Under the pieces are notes generated by a model. That model made no database searches. It was given only the letters and a program-made list of their open reading frames with translations, and was not told where the DNA came from. 64,000 nt of DNA from Bradyrhizobium centrolobii. Lineage in GTDB: Bacteria; Pseudomonadota; Alphaproteobacteria; Rhizobiales; Xanthobacteraceae. Within the stretch, counting starts at the first letter, position 1, and every line of letters starts with the position of its first letter. Of the stretch, positions 33,351 to 41,417 are shown one piece after another. A program made the position numbers and the translations under genes. The stretch covers positions 223,340-287,339 of the forward strand of contig NZ_LUUB01000078.1 of NCBI RefSeq assembly GCF_001641635.1, written 5' to 3'.

Positions 33351-33539
33351 TCAAGGTTTGACCAGCGAACGGGTCTCGCGGTCCCACCGCCAGAGCCGTT
33401 CGCTGGTCAGTTCAGTACCGCCCCACCAGCGCTGGATCGTGTTGTGGCGGACGAACTGGTCAAGATCAGACGCTTCATCGCGCCCCCCGATCACAACCAT
33501 GCCAAAACGAAACGGGCGCCGAAGACGTCGGCAACTCAA
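33351..33539 (-). CDS. Small hypothetical protein (62 aa), uncertain
   Basis: A 62-codon frame rich in Arg and Trp, with the C-terminal part IQRWWGGTELTSERLWRWDR looking protein-like. I do not recognise a family. The last 20 codons overlap a long inverted repeat (33359-33409), which may mean the reading frame is incidental to a structured RNA or terminator. No good ribosome site precedes the start. Confidence 0.35.
   Translation of the reverse strand: MSCRRLRRPFRFGMVVIGGRDEASDLDQFVRHNTIQRWWGGTELTSERLWRWDRETRSLVKP
33359..33409. repeat. Inverted repeat with 14-base perfect arms downstream of recA
   Basis: TGACCAGCGAACGG at 33359-33372 is exactly complementary to CCGTTCGCTGGTCA at 33396-33409, with a 23-base spacer that contains its own GCGG/CCGC pairing. 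It is not followed by a T-run on either strand. Confidence 0.75.
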
Positions 33540-33583
33540 CGTCCTCAGCGCCCGCTCCTCGCGAAAACTCTACGCGTTAGGGC

Positions 33584-34672
<1,089 letters not shown>

Positions 34673-34765
34673 TGGGTCGTGCTCCTTATGGCGGGGATTC
34701 GCGAGATGGACAAACGGTTGGCGAAGCGGGCCGGCGATAGAAGCAATGTACCCTATTTGTTCCCG

Positions 34766-34780
34766 GTTCGCAATATGTTC
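34766..34780 (-). promoter_or_regulatory. LexA (SOS) box of recA
   Basis: GTTC-GCAATAT-GTTC matches the alphaproteobacterial LexA site GTTC-N7-GTTC. It lies about 94-108 bases upstream of the recA start codon. Confidence 0.85.
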
Positions 34781-34883
34781 TTTTGCGGACTGGGGTACTA
34801 TCCGTATTTGACCGTCGGTGTCCTATGTTGCTTTTGGGAGTGTCCTGATTCCGTTCCGGCTGGTCTTGGCCTATATGGGGTCA

Positions 34884-35087
34884 ATGCAGCTTCAATCGAC
34901 CCTTACCTGCCCCGCCTGCCACCATCAGGCCACCGTGATCATGCCGACTGACGCCTGCCAGTTCTTCTATGACTGGAAGGGCTGCGGAACGCGGCTCAAG
35001 CCCAAGGCCGGGGACTGCTGTGTCTTTTGCTCGTATGGGACGGTACCGTGCCCTCCCATCCAGACGGGCACGAGCTGCTCTAAGTAA
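34884..35087 (+). CDS. Small cysteine-rich protein with GDCCVFCSYG motif
   Basis: A 67-residue protein with two Cys pairs: CPACHH near the N-terminus and GDCCVFCSYGTVPCPP near the C-terminus, suggesting metal binding. Homologues with the GDCCVFCSYG signature are widespread and, as I recall, often sit beside mercury-resistance or heavy-metal genes. Here no mer gene is visible. The ATG at 34884 is preferred because it begins the conserved region; an ATG three codons earlier is also possible. A terminator follows directly. Confidence 0.75.
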   Translation: MQLQSTLTCPACHHQATVIMPTDACQFFYDWKGCGTRLKPKAGDCCVFCSYGTVPCPPIQTGTSCSK

Positions 35088-35112
35088 GGCCGCCGCAGTT
35101 GGCGGCCTCTTT
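35088..35112 (+). terminator. Intrinsic terminator of the GDCCVFCSYG gene
   Basis: GGCCGCC at 35088 pairs with GGCGGCC ending at 35107 over a six-base loop, followed by TCTTT. Confidence 0.75.
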
Positions 35113-35177
35113 CATTCCGTGGGTACTGTCCTGATAGGGCGCCCGAAAAATGAATTTGGGACGCATAGGTGATCGCG

Positions 35178-35202
35178 GGAACCAAAACGACATTGCCAAG
35201 TT
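35178..35202 (+). promoter_or_regulatory. EcfG-like promoter of candidate small RNA, copy 1
   Basis: GGAAC at 35178-35182, 16 bases, then AGTT at 35199-35202. The same spacing and -10 sequence occur in the second copy on the opposite strand and in front of the DUF1328 gene. Confidence 0.5.
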
Positions 35203-35208
35203 TTCCCG

Positions 35209-35284
35209 ACGCCCTTCCCCAAGGGCGTAGTGTTGGCCCCAGCTCGCCCCTACCCCCACCTGCAAGGAGCTGGGGCCTCTTTTC
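35209..35284 (+). ncRNA. Candidate stress-induced small RNA, copy 1
   Basis: About seven bases after the EcfG-like -10 element begins a compact module of roughly 76 nt. It has a perfect hairpin CGCCCTT-CCCC-AAGGGCG (35210-35227) that exposes four cytosines, then a strong terminator with arms GGCCCCAGCTC (35235-35245) and GAGCTGGGGCC (35267-35277) followed by TCTTTT. There is no open frame with a ribosome site. A second copy with the same layout lies at 36334-36411 on the minus strand. C-rich loops like this pair with Shine-Dalgarno sequences in known alphaproteobacterial small RNAs, so a role in repressing translation under stress is a reasonable guess. Confidence 0.55.
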
Positions 35285-35325
35285 GTCCCGCAGAGGCGGA
35301 TCAGGCCACCTGCCCCAGAAGTGGG

Positions 35326-35428
35326 GTACCGGGCCCCTCGAACATCCCCGAAAAACAACCCCGTGCAAAACAGGTAGCGGCCGGGTTCGATTGCCTCGAC
35401 CGATGACGATCGGCGCCGGCCCAAATCC
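35326..35428 (-). repeat. Repeat R2, copy 1
   Basis: Read on the minus strand, this segment starts GGATTTGGGCCGGCGCCGAT and contains GGGGTTGTTTT. It matches the segment at 36655-36758 on the plus strand over about 100 bases at perhaps 70-75 percent by eye. No function is apparent. Confidence 0.7.
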
Positions 35429-35548
35429 GAAAACTTAAGGGGTCCAAGTCTGCCGCTCCGGGCGTCATGAGCCGATGAACCTTGATATCGGTTGTGCAGA
35501 CTAATGCTCACCGGGATTTTGCATCGTCCCCACCCGGGGCTGGAACAC

Positions 35549-35585
35549 CGCCGCCTGCGATCATTTAAGCAGGCGGCGTTTTTAT
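35549..35585 (+). terminator. Strong intrinsic terminator with no gene in front
   Basis: CGCCGCCTGC at 35549-35558 and GCAGGCGGCG at 35569-35578 form a ten-base-pair stem followed by TTTTTATT. The preceding 400 bases hold no convincing plus-strand gene, so it may end a small RNA or the read-through of copy 1 above. Confidence 0.8.
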
Positions 35586-35787
35586 TCCCAGCTTCAGGCA
35601 CTCCGGGGCTGGCAAGAGCACCAAGTGTCTAAACCAGCACAGCCCGGGGCGCCGCGCATTAGCGCATGTGAATCCTGAAGCGGACCTAGTCGGTCCCGCA
35701 CCGCCGCGACGCCTCCTCTTCAAGCTGGATTGACTCTGCAATTTGGCCGTCGAATGATCCGGGAAAAAACAGCACCGGGATGGCGCG

Positions 35788-35973
35788 ATGAAGGACTACC
35801 AAGCCCAGATAGAGAAGCTGCGGAAGGATGCGGCCGAGTGCGCTCTGATCCGCGATCTGGCGACCGACAAAGCCAAGCGCGAGCAGTTTGACCGTCTCGC
35901 CAATCATCTGACCGTGCTTGCGGACCAAGTTGAACTTGCGATGATCGAGAGACAGAAGGCCCCGGGAACGTAA
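35788..35973 (+). CDS. Small helical hypothetical protein (61 aa)
   Basis: A 61-residue, almost entirely alpha-helical, charged protein (starts MKDYQAQIEKLRKDAAEC). Similar short proteins with the KDAAECALIRDLATD stretch are, as I recall, widespread in Bradyrhizobium but have no assigned role. It stands alone. The 36886-37065 gene encodes a protein of the same size and style, possibly a distant paralogue. Confidence 0.7.
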   Translation: MKDYQAQIEKLRKDAAECALIRDLATDKAKREQFDRLANHLTVLADQVELAMIERQKAPGT

Positions 35974-36037
35974 CGTAGGTGTGCCCCAGCCGCCAGATTG
36001 CGGATGCATTGTCCGGTGGTGGTGTTAGAATCAAACC

Positions 36038-36148
36038 ATGAGTGAAATGATTCTCATAATGTCGGCGGTCGGCGTCGCCCTGGTGGGATCAATCGTTGCC
36101 CTGTTCGAGACCCGGGCAGCGCTGGAGCGCAGGCGTCTCAAAAGGTAA
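36038..36148 (+). CDS. Very small single-span membrane protein (36 aa)
   Basis: ATG at 36038 to TAA at 36148 gives a 36-residue peptide with one hydrophobic helix (ILIMSAVGVALVGSIVALF) and a basic tail (ERRRLKR), the usual N-out C-in layout by the positive-inside rule. No strong ribosome site is visible, and I do not recognise the family. Confidence 0.4.
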   Translation: MSEMILIMSAVGVALVGSIVALFETRAALERRRLKR

Positions 36149-36333
36149 GCGCGCGATGCCTCGCTGCCTCCTGATGGCTCTCTCGTCAAAGCTTAAGTAG
36201 AGACGCGACCACAGCAACGTATGCCGCTCGGTCTGCTTGAGGCATGCTGCCCCTCATCGCGCCGCGATCAGCCAAAGCAACTCGATCAAACTGAAAGCGG
36301 CGCAGGAAGTCACCGCGATCACTGTGCGGAACG

Positions 36334-36411
36334 AAAAAAAGGCCCCAGCTCCTTGGGGGGCAATGGGGACGAGCTGGGGCCAACCGTGTAGTGCCCTTGG
36401 GGAAGGGCGAC
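36334..36411 (-). ncRNA. Candidate stress-induced small RNA, copy 2
   Basis: This is the inverted second copy of the module at 35209-35284. On the minus strand the GCCCTT-CCCC-AAGGGC hairpin occupies 36408-36393 and the terminator arms GGCCCCAGCTC and GAGCTGGGGCC occupy 36381-36371 and 36351-36341, followed by seven T residues (36340-36334). The loop between arms differs from copy 1 while the arms are identical, as expected when structure is under selection. The run of T is better than in copy 1. Confidence 0.55.
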
Positions 36412-36416
36412 GGGAA

Positions 36417-36441
36417 AACTTGGCAATCGATCGAACGTTCC
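36417..36441 (-). promoter_or_regulatory. EcfG-like promoter of candidate small RNA, copy 2
   Basis: On the minus strand GGAAC (36441-36437) is followed by 16 bases and AGTT (36420-36417). The sequence ATTGCCAAGTTTTCCCG covering the -10 region is the same as in copy 1, while the sequence between -35 and -15 differs. Confidence 0.5.
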
Positions 36442-36654
36442 AACCACAAAAATCAATAGCCGCTGGCTTAAAACCAGCGGCTCTCCGGGTTTCAACATAT
36501 TCGAAATTGAAATCGCTCAGCCTCCCCGGATTTCCTATTTTTCCCGGCTAGACCAGTTCCGGCGAACACATATGTGAATCAACAGTGTCTAAATTTGCGG
36601 ATTTGCGGGTCCCAATTGGAACAGCAGCCAGATGCGGGGGGACAGTGTGCTGGT

Positions 36655-36758
36655 GGATTTGGGCCAGCGCCGATGGTCATCGCCAAAAGGGAGCGAGCCC
36701 GACCGCTTCCCTACTTTGCATGGGGTTGTTTTGCGAAATTTTCGAGAGGGCCCCGAAC
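36655..36758 (+). repeat. Repeat R2, copy 2
   Basis: Plus-strand copy of the repeat at 35326-35428, starting GGATTTGGGCCAGCGCCGAT and containing TTTGCATGGGGTTGTTTT. It lies before the 36886 gene and might contribute to its leader. Confidence 0.7.
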
Positions 36759-36885
36759 CGTCTCGACCTTGCGCGATGCCCTGCACCGGCTGAGGCTCTG
36801 TCCTTAGGTCGTTCCCGGAACCGTATTGGGGCTGGTCTGTCGACCTTCTTTGCGCCTCGATTACTTGCACTCATTGGAGCACAGC

Positions 36886-37065
36886 ATGATTACTGCCGCC
36901 GGATGCCAAGAACTCGCAAATCAGTACAAAGCCCTTTCTCAAGCATCCAGCAATTCCGTGGAGCGGGCTTTCCTGTTGAAGAACATCGCGCGGAGCTTCA
37001 CGGGCCTTGCTACGCAATTGGATAGACTTGCCGCACTCACGCGAGACGAAGCAAAGGGAAAATAA
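36886..37065 (+). CDS. Small helical hypothetical protein (59 aa)
   Basis: A 59-residue helical protein (contains CQELANQYKALSQASSNSVE and FTGLATQLDRLAAL). GGAG lies six bases before the ATG at 36886, which is the best ribosome site in this stretch. Function unknown. It resembles the 35788 protein in size, helix content and the spacing of DRLA residues. A GGCCGCC/GGCGGCC hairpin follows at 37066-37085 without a T-run. Confidence 0.7.
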   Translation: MITAAGCQELANQYKALSQASSNSVERAFLLKNIARSFTGLATQLDRLAALTRDEAKGK

Positions 37066-37146
37066 GGCCGCCTCAGCAGGCGGCCCACTCGTTCGAAGTC
37101 GCCTTGCCCATCGACGATTCCCCAACCAAGCCCACACCCGTGCGCC

Positions 37147-37236
37147 CTACATCAGCGCCAATAGGATGATGCCGACAATCAGCACCACAAAGCCAGCCGC
37201 CGTCGCCGCGGCGAATGACCGCTCTACGTTATCCAT
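37147..37236 (-). CDS. Very small membrane peptide (29 aa)
   Basis: ATG at 37236 to TAG at 37147 encodes 29 residues with a single hydrophobic helix (GFVVLIVGIILLAL) after a short polar start MDNVERSF. GGGGTGG lies four bases upstream of the ATG. Too short for family assignment. Confidence 0.4.
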   Translation of the reverse strand: MDNVERSFAAATAAGFVVLIVGIILLALM

Positions 37237-37531
37237 GATGCCACCCCGTTATCGGCGAGCCACGTTTCCCCCATGGCTTTGCCGTGAGCCTAGAGTATCG
37301 TCGACGGGTGTGGCCTTAGTTGTGCGATGGGGTGTCCTAATTGGGACGACACCAGGCTGCTGAGAGCCTTTGCTTTGCAAGCCGCGAATCACGGGTTCGC
37401 CTGTGCAACTCGAAGTGAGCCGATGATGATTGAGCACCATCGGGGCTGCCTCTCTGTAAGGCGCGTGTAAGCCGACTCTTCTAGCGTAGCGCTGCCCGGT
37501 GGACCAACACCGGGCCTCCATACCTAGTCAA

Positions 37532-37557
37532 CCCCGCTCCACCCCGAGCGGGGTTTT
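37532..37557 (+). terminator. Intrinsic terminator without upstream gene
   Basis: CCCCGCTC at 37532-37539 pairs with GAGCGGGG at 37546-37553, followed by TTTTC. Confidence 0.75.
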
Positions 37558-37701
37558 CTGTTCGCGGGTACAAGCGACGGCGCGGCCGGGCCGCCGATCC
37601 TCATTCGAGCCGCCGGCCTGTCAGGCTGCCGTAAGCTGAGCCGGCTAGGGTTATCTCGCTATGGTGTTGCAGCCCAGCACCTCAGCCTCCAATAACTTCT
37701 G

Positions 37702-37733
37702 CCCCGCCCGGCTCTCCCCTGGCGGGGTTTTTT
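37702..37733 (+). terminator. Intrinsic terminator without upstream gene
   Basis: CCCCGCC at 37702-37708 pairs with GGCGGGG at 37721-37727, followed by six T residues. It faces the end of the DUF2798 gene but the T-run is on the plus strand. Confidence 0.8.
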
Positions 37734-37749
37734 CATCCACCAGGCAAGA

Positions 37750-37989
37750 TCACACGCGCCCCTCCTCCCGCGTCAGCCGCAACGAGAACGACCGGATCGC
37801 GGGGGCTGCCAGGAGCACGACGGGCAACATCGCGGCCCAGGCGATCAGCCACGAGGCCAGCCAGTGCTGCACGAACGGCAATGCCCCCGCCGCCGGAAAG
37901 CTCGCAATGCCCGCCGCAATGAGAGAGGTCAGGCCGGACTGGATGACGCCGAAGACGAAATGACTGTAGCGGCGGGGAATGCCGAGCAT
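37750..37989 (-). CDS. DUF2798 small membrane protein
   Basis: A 79-residue protein with two transmembrane helices, matching the DUF2798 pattern: YSHFVFGVIQSGLTSLIAAG in the first helix and WLASWLIAWAAMLPVVLLAAP in the second. The family is common in proteobacteria and has no known function. The ATG at 37989 has a weak AAGGG site. Confidence 0.82.
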   Translation of the reverse strand: MLGIPRRYSHFVFGVIQSGLTSLIAAGIASFPAAGALPFVQHWLASWLIAWAAMLPVVLLAAPAIRSFSLRLTREEGRV

Positions 37990-38105
37990 GATGCGCGCCC
38001 TTGCTGTGTGCCGCTGTCAGGCAAAGCAAGGCACGTGCCGCCGATCGGACCCGCAACTTGATTCGATATTCGATTGTACCGACCCGGCCGCGCGCCCCCG
38101 CAAGC

Positions 38106-38357
38106 TCAGCATCGCGAATTCACCAGCGGCTTGTGCGTCCTCATCTCCGCGCGGTCGGATTGGCACGACAGTCCTTCGAAGCGCCAGAGGGTGACGGCGC
38201 TGGTCTCGCCGCAGCGTTCGCAGCAGAGCTTCTCGTCGCCGAGCATGAAGCGTCCGCGCTTGAACGCGAGGAGCGAGGCGGGATGACGGCAATGCGGACA
38301 CGTCAGGGAGAGCTTCCGCGCACCCCAGCGCAACACAATATCTCTAAGCCAATTCAC
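38106..38357 (-). CDS. Small zinc-ribbon-like protein (83 aa)
   Basis: An 83-residue protein with two CxxC pairs, CPHCRH near residue 21 and CCERCG near residue 46, which together could bind one zinc ion. GTG at 38357 is preferred because GGAAAGG lies right before it, though the frame stays open upstream. Homologues are, to my recollection, restricted to Bradyrhizobium relatives. No role can be given. Confidence 0.65.
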   Translation of the reverse strand: MNWLRDIVLRWGARKLSLTCPHCRHPASLLAFKRGRFMLGDEKLCCERCGETSAVTLWRFEGLSCQSDRAEMRTHKPLVNSRC

Positions 38358-38470
38358 GCCTTTCCTTTCCGCGACGTCGGGCTCACACCACCTTTCCGTG
38401 GCAAGAGAAGCATAGAAGCGCCGCACGCAAAAGTGGAAAAGCGTCGAAGACGCCCACTCGCTTCGAATGG

Positions 38471-38716
38471 TCACGCAGTGGAACCGGTACGGTTACGGTT
38501 CCCGAAATACCGAAGGCCGGGTGTTGCGCCGGGCCCTCGCCGTCTCCCCGATTGGAGCCGCGACGTGCTCACCGAACCATAGGATGTCTTCAGACCAGTA
38601 CCGAGCCCGTTCACGGCGGTCACGATGGCGATGCTGAGCCCGGCCGCTATCAGGGCATATTCGATCGCCGTCGAAGCTGCGGCATCACCGCGAAATGCAT
38701 AAATCAATCGTTTCAA
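38471..38716 (-). CDS. Flp family type IVb pilin
   Basis: Flp pilins are short prepilins assembled into tight-adherence pili by the Tad system. The mature start region DAAASTAIEYALIAAGLSIAIV near residue 9 is the Flp signature, with the Glu of TAIEY at the usual position. TTG at 38716 is the likely start because GGAGG lies six bases upstream and gives the normal MKRLIYAF leader. The protein (81 aa) has about 20 extra Arg/Gly-rich residues after SVSTS, where pilins normally end; a late frameshift may have extended it. No tad or cpa genes are nearby. Confidence 0.78.
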   Translation of the reverse strand: MKRLIYAFRGDAAASTAIEYALIAAGLSIAIVTAVNGLGTGLKTSYGSVSTSRLQSGRRRGPGATPGLRYFGNRNRTGSTA

Positions 38717-39027
38717 GTTCAGCCTCCGAATCATCAAATCAAATCGGCACATCAATTGTGCCGCGAACGCGATTCCCGAGGCGGTTCGCGGTCCGGCAAC
38801 CTCTGCCGAAGCGTCTAATTCTCTGCAAATCTCAATCGAATGGCCCGTGGTTCTCCGGTCATGAACAGAGTTCCTGCGTCAGCCTCCCTGTCCCGTACCT
38901 GAAGACGGCATGCCCTTCTGGCTCCGAACTACGCTCCATGACTTGCCGGCAAATTTGACTTGTCGCCGGAATATTACGACGCCCGACATGTTTAGGCGTC
39001 ATGGAGGGTGAATCGTGGAGGTCGGCC

Positions 39028-39216
39028 ATGAATCACAGGGGCGTCGAGTTCACTGTCGCCAAGACGGCAATTCCGGGTGTCTGGCAGTGGCAATTCCGGA
39101 TCGGCGACCAGATCAAGACGGGTAAGACCGAGACGAAGATTGATCTTCTGGCCATCAGGCGGGTGCAGCTGCGCATCGATCGGGAGCTGAAGGCAATCGA
39201 GCGCAAGACGGCCTGA
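39028..39216 (+). CDS. Small conserved hypothetical protein (62 aa)
   Basis: A 62-residue protein (contains VWQWQFRIGDQIKTGKTETK and a C-terminal RIDRELKAIE helix). GGAGG six bases before the ATG at 39028 supports it over an earlier ATG at 39001. I recall similar short proteins as common in Bradyrhizobium; function unknown. Confidence 0.7.
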   Translation: MNHRGVEFTVAKTAIPGVWQWQFRIGDQIKTGKTETKIDLLAIRRVQLRIDRELKAIERKTA

Positions 39217-39414
39217 GCCGGACAGACGGACCGGGATCAGCGTTTTCAGGCGCGTGCCGCGCCGCAATATGATTGCTCATGCCGGGACCGCCGGTCCGTA
39301 GCCGTCCTGCCAGGACGTATTCCGTAGCGGTCCGGAATTGATCTGCCCGCGGTTTGGGATTGCACTGGCGGCTGGATGCATTGGGGGCGCGGCCTTTCGC
39401 GATCGGTGTCAGCC

Positions 39415-39648
39415 ATGCCGCTCTATTTCTTTCGAATCCGGAATGGCCGTTATTCAGGCTGTGCGGACCAGGCGGCGGAATTTGCCAATCGCGATGCGGC
39501 CTGGAAGGAGATGACCAGCGTCTGCGCTGACATGGCATCCGGCATCGCCCGCAAGCTCCAGGAAAATTCCGAGTGGCACATGGAGCTCCTCGACGAGTCC
39601 AGGGAGCCGGTATTCCGCATCCGGATTGTCGCGGAATCCTTGGACTAG
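39415..39648 (+). CDS. DUF6894 family small protein (77 aa)
   Basis: The MPLYFFRIRNGRYSGCAD start and the WHMELLDESREPVFRIRIVAE end are typical of the short DUF6894 proteins (F-x-d-G, then LxVxDxxGxPLxxI style strands) abundant in rhizobia. No function is known. The gene is monocistronic. Confidence 0.78.
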   Translation: MPLYFFRIRNGRYSGCADQAAEFANRDAAWKEMTSVCADMASGIARKLQENSEWHMELLDESREPVFRIRIVAESLD

Positions 39649-39686
39649 CCTGTGCGCTGAACGGCGATCAGATCGTGGCGAATCGC

Positions 39687-39941
39687 TTAATCGGCGCTGG
39701 GCAGCCGCCGCATGGTGAATTCGATGTCGCCGCCGGGCAGCTCGCGCCAGCTCTCGACTTCGCTCATGTAGCCGGCCTTGGGGTAGCGGGCGAAGAAGGC
39801 CTGCGCCCTCGCACGTGCCGCCTCGCGCGGCAGGGTGAAGGTCTCGCGCAGATAGCCGTCACCCGGCTTTTCGGCCGACCCGACCGCCGCCCTGCGGCGG
39901 CGCGCCATCCGCTCGGCGAGATCCCGCGGACGATCGGCCAT
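39687..39941 (-). CDS. Hypothetical protein (84 aa)
   Basis: An 84-residue basic protein; GAGGAGG five bases before the ATG at 39941 is a strong ribosome site. Segments REAARARAQAFFARYPKAGY and VESWRELPGGDIEFTMRRL look globular. I do not recognise the family. Confidence 0.68.
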   Translation of the reverse strand: MADRPRDLAERMARRRRAAVGSAEKPGDGYLRETFTLPREAARARAQAFFARYPKAGYMSEVESWRELPGGDIEFTMRRLPSAD

Positions 39942-40044
39942 GTCCACCTCCTCAACGCGACACTTTGCACAAATGTAGGGAGGGAGCTGGCAAAGAGGAG
40001 TCCTGCCGGGAACCCTCAGCGAGGTGCGGCCCGGCCGGGTCCGG

Positions 40045-40338
40045 TCAGTTGGCGGCCGCGCCGGTCTTGGTCTTCTTGGTCGTGCTCGCAGCAGACGCCT
40101 TCGGTGCGGGCTGCTTCGGTGGGTCGGAGCGCATGCCGCCCCAGGGGTCGTTGGACGTCTTGGCGTCGGGAATCTTCTTCAAGGTTTCCTTGTAGGCCTT
40201 GTCGCGCTCGGCATCCGCGGCCTTCTCATCTTCGCTCTTGCCGGGACCGTCCTGCAGCAAATTGATATGGGGCGCTTCCTGCGCATAGGCCGGCCCCGCC
40301 AACACGGCCAGTACCGCCGCCATACGGAAAAGCTTCAT
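40045..40338 (-). CDS. Periplasmic hypothetical protein with DPW motif (97 aa)
   Basis: A signal peptide ending in AYAQ is followed by a charged region and the segment KAYKETLKKIPDAKTSNDPW (about residues 47-66), then a Lys/Ala-rich tail. The same KAYK-x2-L-x2-IPD and DPW-x-G pattern occurs in the protein at 43757-43987, so the two are paralogues. A GAGGAG site precedes the GTG/ATG start. Function unknown. Confidence 0.75.
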   Translation of the reverse strand: MKLFRMAAVLAVLAGPAYAQEAPHINLLQDGPGKSEDEKAADAERDKAYKETLKKIPDAKTSNDPWGGMRSDPPKQPAPKASAASTTKKTKTGAAAN

Positions 40339-40453
40339 CACTCACTCCTCGATCATCGATTGAGGGCGGATCACCGCGCCTCGTCATTCCTGTGTCGCAG
40401 TCTTGTCACGGTCCTTATCACGGTCTTGCGCGCCGCGCAGGACGCACGATCCG

Positions 40454-40588
40454 TCAGAGCCGATCCGATCTGCACGATTTCGGCGATTGCAGCCAGTCGT
40501 CCCAGACCGGACCGCATTTGTTGCACCCGTTCAGGGCGAGGCCAAACGCGGCCAGGCAAAAGACCAAGACAAATCGACGCAACATCAT
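40454..40588 (-). CDS. Very small lipoprotein (44 aa)
   Basis: ATG at 40588 to TGA at 40454 encodes 44 residues: a hydrophobic leader and a lipobox-like LALNGC, then CNKCGPVWDDW and a further Cys. Tiny Cys-rich lipoproteins of this shape are frequent in Bradyrhizobium. The start may also be the next ATG. GGGTG lies upstream. Confidence 0.55.
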   Translation of the reverse strand: MMLRRFVLVFCLAAFGLALNGCNKCGPVWDDWLQSPKSCRSDRL

Positions 40589-40731
40589 TCACCCACTGCC
40601 AAGCGCGGCATTCTAGAGGGCGAAGCCGGACATTTTCAAGCCGACGCGCGGCCGCAGGACCGGGTGACTTTGCCACGCCAATGCGGGAAGAATGACAGAA
40701 ACATACGGCAACAAACGAGGAAACGCCAGCA

Positions 40732-41196
40732 ATGCAATCGCAGCCAGAAGCGGAGTTCGGCATCACTGAGGCCAGACGGGTGCTCGGCGAGGTCTTTGCG
40801 CCATGGGTTCAGGATCTCGGCCTCTCCGTCGAGCGCATCGACCACGTCGCGCCGCAAGATGTGCCGGACTGGCAACCGGGCGCAACTCTGCGCATGGCCT
40901 TTTCGGAGCGCCTGTGCCGGCATGGCGGCGTGGTGTGCGGCCAGGCGCTGATGGCGCTTGCCGACACCGCGATGGTGATCGCCATCCTCGCCGCCAATCG
41001 CGGCTACCGGCAGATGACCACGGTCGACCAGACCACGCATTTCATGCGCGCTGTCGCATCCTCCGACGTGCTGGCGGACGCGCGCGTCGTGCGGCTCGGG
41101 CGCACCATGAGCTTCGGCCGCGTCACGCTGCTCTCCGCCGCCGACAACAAGCCGGTGGCGATGGTGTCGAGCGCATTCGCGATGCTGCCGGGATAA
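40732..41196 (+). CDS. Hotdog-fold thioesterase, PaaI-like
   Basis: A 154-residue single hotdog domain. The helix-start region CRHGGVVCGQALMALADTAM near residue 62 carries the HGG and D expected for PaaI-type acyl-CoA thioesterases, followed by MTTVDQTTHFMRAVA as the dimer strand. It is the second of three such proteins in the window. Substrate unknown. Confidence 0.85.
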   Translation: MQSQPEAEFGITEARRVLGEVFAPWVQDLGLSVERIDHVAPQDVPDWQPGATLRMAFSERLCRHGGVVCGQALMALADTAMVIAILAANRGYRQMTTVDQTTHFMRAVASSDVLADARVVRLGRTMSFGRVTLLSAADNKPVAMVSSAFAMLPG

Positions 41197-41197
41197 G

Positions 41198-41261
41198 CAT
41201 GATCCGGAGGTGGAGAGCCGCGTGAGCGCAAGGCGCGCCGCGGCTCTCGGTGTGGATCATG
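41198..41261. repeat. Palindromic interspersed repeat
   Basis: CATGATCC at 41198 pairs with GGATCATG ending at 41261, and GAGAGCCGCG/CGCGGCTCTC forms an inner arm. It directly follows the thioesterase stop codon. Confidence 0.8.
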
Positions 41262-41417
41262 TCGAAGGAAATGGAGCGCGATTGCAACCGCGCGAAGGAG
41301 CCCCCGCTTCAGTTTCGTAAACGAAGTCTGAAGCGATGTGCAAGTAGCGCCAGTATTGAGTTTAGTTCAACGTAATTTCTATACACTACTTCACAATCGT
41401 CATTATGGATTGACGCG

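Larger units (their letters stand above)
37237..37749. other. Gene-free stretch with orphan terminators
   Basis: No convincing gene is seen in about 510 bases. It contains a GCCCGGTG/CACCGGGC hairpin near 37490-37515 and two plus-strand intrinsic terminators, described separately. A tRNA-Ala-like fragment around 37368-37410 does not fold into a cloverleaf. Confidence 0.5.

Noticed and set aside
37360..37415. Sequence resembling a tRNA-Ala anticodon and T-arm (CTTTGCAAGC, then GGGTTCGCC)
   Set aside because: No matching D-arm or acceptor stem, and the T-loop lacks the conserved A. It does not fold as a cloverleaf.
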